DNA of 64,000 nucleotides, taken from Pinirhizobacter soli (GTDB lineage: Bacteria; Pseudomonadota; Gammaproteobacteria; Xanthomonadales; Rhodanobacteraceae). Below, one piece after another: positions 60,387-64,000 of the stretch. Position numbers and translations under genes: made by a program. Location: the NCBI RefSeq assembly GCF_015905305.1, contig NZ_JADZLQ010000004.1, forward strand, positions 124,001-188,000, read 5' to 3'. Position 1 is the stretch's first letter. Each line of letters starts with the position of its first letter. The notes under the pieces are model-generated. The model was not told the DNA's origin. It did no database searches and worked only from the letters and a program-made list of their open reading frames with translations.

Positions 60387-62801
60387 ATGACACATCCCGG
60401 CTGTGCCCGACGCGGCACCCTTGCCTCGACCTGGGGCTTGCTTGCCGCGAAGACGCACGCCCCCGACTCGCGTCCAGTGCATCCTGATCGGCGTCTGCGA
60501 TGGTTCGTGGCATTGGCCGCTTTTCTGCCTTGCTTGGTCGTCTATGGTGCCGTCCCATTTCTAACCTTGCCTACGGTCGGCCAAGCGGTATGGACGACTG
60601 CCTTCGCACAATCGATCAGCAACCAGTCCCTGCTGGCACTGACGGCAAACAACTTCGGCTTGCCTGGCCACCCAGCAATCAGTTTCGGCCTGGCCGCCGC
60701 CTATCCCGAGGCGGTACTACTGAAGGCGGGCCTCGCTCCTGCGGATGCCTACACATTGACGTTCGCAATGTGGTTGGTTATCGCCTTTGGCGGCGCGCGA
60801 CGACTGGCCATGCTAATGGGCACGACGGCGAACCGGGGCAGCTTGATGGCCGCGATGTGGCTCTGCCTCCCGCTCGTCTGGGCGCACGCGGGCTACTCAA
60901 TGCTTTCGCTGGGCATCGCCCTGTTCCCCGCCTACGCGTGGACGGTTGCACGCTTCCTAGACGCGCTGGCCGCAGTGCGCGGCGTTTGGCAAAGCGCCGG
61001 CCTCCTGCTGGCCAGTTGCATCACCTCGGCATTCATGGACGGCTATACATTCGTGATGTTCGCGGTGGTAGCCACTATGTTTGCCGCCTGGTGCCTGCTC
61101 GCCCAAGGCTCTTCCCGTCACCGGATCGCCATCATCGGCGTCCCCACGATCATCGTGTCTTTCGGCATGGCGTTCGTGCTGTATTCGCGGTTCATTGGGC
61201 AGGCGGACTATTGGGCGCCTCCGCTGGAGGCTTTTCGAGGCTGGGGCGTCGATCTGGCGTTTCTGATTGAACCATCACGGGGCATCAGCTTCCTGCTCGA
61301 TACACTTCACCTGAGCGACGATCGTTCCATCGACGTCTGGTATGGCGACCCATCAGTGTGGGAAACGACGTTCATCCTTCCACTGGTAGTGCTTGCCAGC
61401 GCGGCTGGATGGTACATGCGGCGCGAGCGCAAGGTCGTTTACCTTGCCTTGGCCATCGCTTTAGTCGGCCTTTTTCTGGCCCTGGGGCCTTCGGTCAAGG
61501 CTTGGTCGGTAAAAAAGTCACCCACTGAGGTCACTGCCGGCGACCCGCATTTCATGTCCGCGGCCGCCGCGCGCTTTTCCACCCACACTACCTTCTTTGC
61601 CACGCGGTTGCCTGGACTGAAGAATATGCGGGCGCCGTATCGCTGGATCGTGCTCGGCGCCTTCGGCTTTTGGCTGGCGATCGTGCTCTTGCACGGCCGC
61701 CATCCGCACCAGCGGTGGTTGCTCGTGGGCACTCTGCTGGCGGTTGCGCTCGGCCTGCCACCGCCCCACGAGCACATGGAGAACGCGACGGGCTATCGGA
61801 AGATGTTCAACCGCTTGGACCACGACGTTACGAGCGCCTTCAGCGCCACCGTCAAACCGGGCGAAACCTTTACCGTATTGCCTTACGGCAACGACTTCCT
61901 TTCCGCATACGCCGCAAGCCGCATCAACGCGCGCACGCAAAATGTTGGTGGCGACAAGAACCTTGCCTTGGCGTTGGCAAGGTGGCCCACATATTTGCAG
62001 CGACTGCTGTCCGGGCAGCTTCCGACCGATCCCTCGCGCACCGTAGTTGGCCTGCTGCTGGACGGCTACAGCGACACGGTGGTAATTCCCAACTACCAGG
62101 AACCCATGGCCGCGCATTTCTGGCCATGCCTAACAGAGGCACCGGAAAAGATCTCCCGACGCGTCGTTCATTCGTTCGGTGCGGGTTGGCCGTGTCCGGC
62201 GACCGTCGCTGCAATGAACGAACCGCTTGTCGCCGGTCTGGAATCATCGCCCTTACTCACGGTGCAACGATCGCCGCTATTCACGCTGGTCCGGCTCACG
62301 CCCGCGCTTCGCCAGCAAGCCGGAGCGGATGCCTACTATGCCAACTTGCTGAATCAGAAATACCAGTACCCCATCATCTTTGCCGGGGCCTCGCAGGATC
62401 TGTCGTGGGTCATTCCCTCCGGCTGGTACGATGTCGAATCCGACCATGTCTGGTCGGAGGAAACCGCAAGGCTCAATCTTCCGGTGCCTGCGGACTGCCT
62501 GTCCGGTGGCTGCAGCGTCGAACTCGCCTACTGGGTACTTGGTGGAGCAAAGCACCGGCCCGTCACCGTCCATCTTGCCAGCCACGATGGGACGTGGTCG
62601 ACCGCCGTTCGCGTCCCCCCTGGCGAGACCATCTCGACGTCCGTGCCACTTCGTGCAGGCGCGCCGATGCGTCGTATCGACATCCAGGTGGATGGTGCGA
62701 CCTCGCCCTTCGCCATGGGTGATGGAACAGATGGAAGGGTCATGGGAATCGCGCTGAAATCACTGCTGCTGCACCGGGCGCCGCTGGCGTCCACGCCCTG
62801 A
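60387..62801 (+). CDS. Large polytopic membrane protein with soluble C-terminus, GT-C candidate
   Basis: An 804-residue protein I do not recognise closely. About 10 transmembrane helices occupy the first 470 residues (WFVALAAFLPCLVVYGAVPF, ASCITSAFMDGYTFVMFAVV, VVYLALAIALVGLFLALGPS), then a soluble periplasmic part of about 330 residues with a beta-rich end (RPVTVHLASHDGTWSTAVRV). The layout fits GT-C glycosyltransferases or polymer-modifying membrane enzymes. It follows a GT2 transferase that could supply its polyprenyl-linked donor. The start is uncertain; the first 35 residues are polar and atypical. Confidence 0.65.
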   Translation: MTHPGCARRGTLASTWGLLAAKTHAPDSRPVHPDRRLRWFVALAAFLPCLVVYGAVPFLTLPTVGQAVWTTAFAQSISNQSLLALTANNFGLPGHPAISFGLAAAYPEAVLLKAGLAPADAYTLTFAMWLVIAFGGARRLAMLMGTTANRGSLMAAMWLCLPLVWAHAGYSMLSLGIALFPAYAWTVARFLDALAAVRGVWQSAGLLLASCITSAFMDGYTFVMFAVVATMFAAWCLLAQGSSRHRIAIIGVPTIIVSFGMAFVLYSRFIGQADYWAPPLEAFRGWGVDLAFLIEPSRGISFLLDTLHLSDDRSIDVWYGDPSVWETTFILPLVVLASAAGWYMRRERKVVYLALAIALVGLFLALGPSVKAWSVKKSPTEVTAGDPHFMSAAAARFSTHTTFFATRLPGLKNMRAPYRWIVLGAFGFWLAIVLLHGRHPHQRWLLVGTLLAVALGLPPPHEHMENATGYRKMFNRLDHDVTSAFSATVKPGETFTVLPYGNDFLSAYAASRINARTQNVGGDKNLALALARWPTYLQRLLSGQLPTDPSRTVVGLLLDGYSDTVVIPNYQEPMAAHFWPCLTEAPEKISRRVVHSFGAGWPCPATVAAMNEPLVAGLESSPLLTVQRSPLFTLVRLTPALRQQAGADAYYANLLNQKYQYPIIFAGASQDLSWVIPSGWYDVESDHVWSEETARLNLPVPADCLSGGCSVELAYWVLGGAKHRPVTVHLASHDGTWSTAVRVPPGETISTSVPLRAGAPMRRIDIQVDGATSPFAMGDGTDGRVMGIALKSLLLHRAPLASTP

Positions 62802-62808
62802 CGCGGGG

Positions 62809-63519
62809 TCAGGCTCGCCCCTGCACAACGTACTGCGCGCCCAGCGGAAGCCACCCAAGCAAGGGCTCGAGCGGGCGCAGCGCCGCGAGCGGACGCGGGA
62901 AGAACACCACATACTGCGAGTCCACTTGGGCAAAGCCCGCATCTCGCATCAGGCCAAGAAGCTCAGTTCGCGGCAGGAATACCGCATCTTCGTCGAAGGG
63001 GCAGTCACGCACCACCTTGCGCGTGAGTGGGTTGAGCATATTGTGCTCGAAGATGAAAAGCTGGCCGCCTGGGCGCATCACCCGCCGCAGTTCCGCCATC
63101 CATCGCGTCCGGTCGTAAGGACGGATGTGGTGCAACACGCATGCCACCAATGCAAGATCGAATGTATGGTCGGCGTACGGCAGTGCATCGTCGGGCGACT
63201 CCACCACCGAGGCGATGTCGCCTACGCGCGCTTTCGCCATCCGGATGCTTTCGCCGGAAGGGTCTGACCCGTGAAGGACAGCCGCCGGAAACGATGCGTG
63301 TAGGTGCGGCAAGGAATTGCCGATGCCGCAGCCGAAATCCAGGATCACCGGCGCCGGCATGCCAGCGCGTGCATGCGCTGCCATGTACTGAGCCTTGTAG
63401 GCAGAAAAGTAGGCCGGCTCCTCGCCACTGGCCGCGATACTGGCCACGTGCATGTCATCGTACTGACCGGCGTAGTGGTCAAACTCGGAGCGCTTGGGAT
63501 GCGGGTCGTTAGATTGCAT
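62809..63519 (-). CDS. Class I SAM-dependent methyltransferase
   Basis: A 236-residue methyltransferase. Motif I VILDFGCGIGNSLPHLHASF, motif II AVLHGSDPSGESIRMAKARV, DLALVACVLHHIRPYDRTRW and the post-motif LRRVMRPGGQLFIFEHNMLN with the phosphate-binding-like EHN. Methyltransf_25/UbiE-like, possibly acting on a sugar or lipid of the glycan cluster. I chose MQSNDPHPKRSEFDH at 63519; upstream in-frame codons lack a ribosome-binding site. Confidence 0.88.
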   Translation of the reverse strand: MQSNDPHPKRSEFDHYAGQYDDMHVASIAASGEEPAYFSAYKAQYMAAHARAGMPAPVILDFGCGIGNSLPHLHASFPAAVLHGSDPSGESIRMAKARVGDIASVVESPDDALPYADHTFDLALVACVLHHIRPYDRTRWMAELRRVMRPGGQLFIFEHNMLNPLTRKVVRDCPFDEDAVFLPRTELLGLMRDAGFAQVDSQYVVFFPRPLAALRPLEPLLGWLPLGAQYVVQGRA

Positions 63520-63529
63520 GGTTAAGTCC

Positions 63530-64000
63530 TCATGGGCTGGCATGCGTACCCTCACATAGCCAGCTTACGTTCTCCTGCAAAAGGCAAAGTCGATACGATG
63601 CAATCTTAGTCCCTTGGGCGGTCGGCAGGGCTACATGGACCTCCGCGCGCTTCCCGGGCACGATCGCCTGGGGGAATTGGGCGCGGCCCGCATCGGCAAC
63701 GACCACTTCTCCGGCGGCACCCAAGCCTATTAAACCAAGCCGGAACGGTCGATCGCCGTTAGGCGACAACACGCGACGTCCGTCGTTGTAAGCGTCGACC
63801 GTCACCTGGCAAGCAATAGGCTGATTGCAGGCGGGAAACCCGCCATGGTCCAGCCTTACCGATACTTCGGCCGACGGCACAGGATCGTTCACTGCGTCAG
63901 CACCGGCTACTACGTCGTCGACAACGCGCAGCGGGTAGCTGAGCAAGGTCATGCCTGCCACGCTCCACTTCGCCATGGGATCGCCAAACTGCCGCCGCAG
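63530..64000 (-). CDS. C-terminal fragment of a protein of unknown function (partial at window edge)
   Basis: An open frame of about 156 codons reaching the end of the window, so the start is missing. It reads AEVSVRLDHGGFPACNQPIA, FRLGLIGLGAAGEVVVADAG and ASYRLCLLQENVSWLCEGTH near the stop, mostly beta-strand-like with several cysteines. This looks like the C-terminal soluble domain of a larger membrane or exported protein, perhaps like the 804-residue neighbour, but I do not recognise it. Confidence 0.6.
   Translation of the reverse strand: MRRQFGDPMAKWSVAGMTLLSYPLRVVDDVVAGADAVNDPVPSAEVSVRLDHGGFPACNQPIACQVTVDAYNDGRRVLSPNGDRPFRLGLIGLGAAGEVVVADAGRAQFPQAIVPGKRAEVHVALPTAQGTKIASYRLCLLQENVSWLCEGTHASP

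Overview
The window looks like the chromosome of a high-GC gammaproteobacterium of the Xanthomonadales (Lysobacterales), probably a Rhodanobacteraceae member close to Luteibacter or Dyella. The reasons are the metX-metB-hom operon behind a SAM-I riboswitch, a MetJ-type repressor, GTP-dependent PEP carboxykinase, FadE-type acyl-CoA dehydrogenase, Hsp33, and a glycan locus beside etfBA, as in Xanthomonas. This placement is inferred from gene content, not from a marker gene. I saw no tRNA, rRNA, CRISPR array, prophage or intact insertion sequence.

Layout. 0-6 kb: a frameshifted sensor-propeller gene, then two related GTPases around a YceI / cytochrome b561 / YceI operon. 6-16.4 kb: a thioredoxin-like protein, serine deaminase, an amino-acid permease, then the methionine block (hom, metB and metX on the minus strand, the SAM-I riboswitch, its promoter and an array of 8-bp met boxes, and a divergent cysteine synthase), followed by prfC. 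16.4-25.4 kb: fadE, a hydrolase with a TetR regulator, pckG, and an ECF sigma / anti-sigma / DUF4097 operon. 25.4-41 kb: a large GAF-GGDEF-EAL protein, a BamE-like/OmpA lipoprotein, AraC, Hsp33, mtgA, a GtrB-like transferase, a nucleotide-type transporter, a serine hydrolase, a TonB-domain protein, and a MetJ repressor fused to a histone H1-like tail. 41-48 kb: gcvH, gcvT, a four-gene Mla/MCE lipid transporter and an amidase. 48-64 kb: ETF-ubiquinone oxidoreductase, a polysaccharide locus, etfBA, and a second group of polysaccharide genes running off the edge.

The most interesting point is the methionine circuit. The repressor gene at 40484-41014 encodes a recognisable MetJ ribbon-helix-helix core whose usual C-terminal helices are replaced by about 98 residues of Lys/Ala/Thr/Arg repeats like bacterial histone H1 proteins. 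About 27 kb away, four tandem met-box-like octamers lie 1 bp upstream of the -35 hexamer of a strong predicted promoter. The predicted transcript starts almost at the first base of a SAM-I riboswitch, so the metX-metB-hom operon appears to sense SAM twice: by repressor at initiation and by riboswitch in the leader. A second, decayed copy of the promoter/operator lies at the far end of the neighbouring cysteine synthase gene.

A second novelty is a dispersed long-hairpin repeat (three copies: 6099-6189, 14339-14433, 14571-14751). A nearly invariant 45-nt loop is held by arms that differ between copies but stay self-complementary, which argues for selection or copying at the level of structure.

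The glycan locus joins a UDP-glucuronate decarboxylase, a GtrB-like transferase, a GtrA flippase and a polytopic membrane protein in one minus-strand run, suggesting an undecaprenyl-phosphate-pentose modification pathway. It lies between etfD and etfBA.
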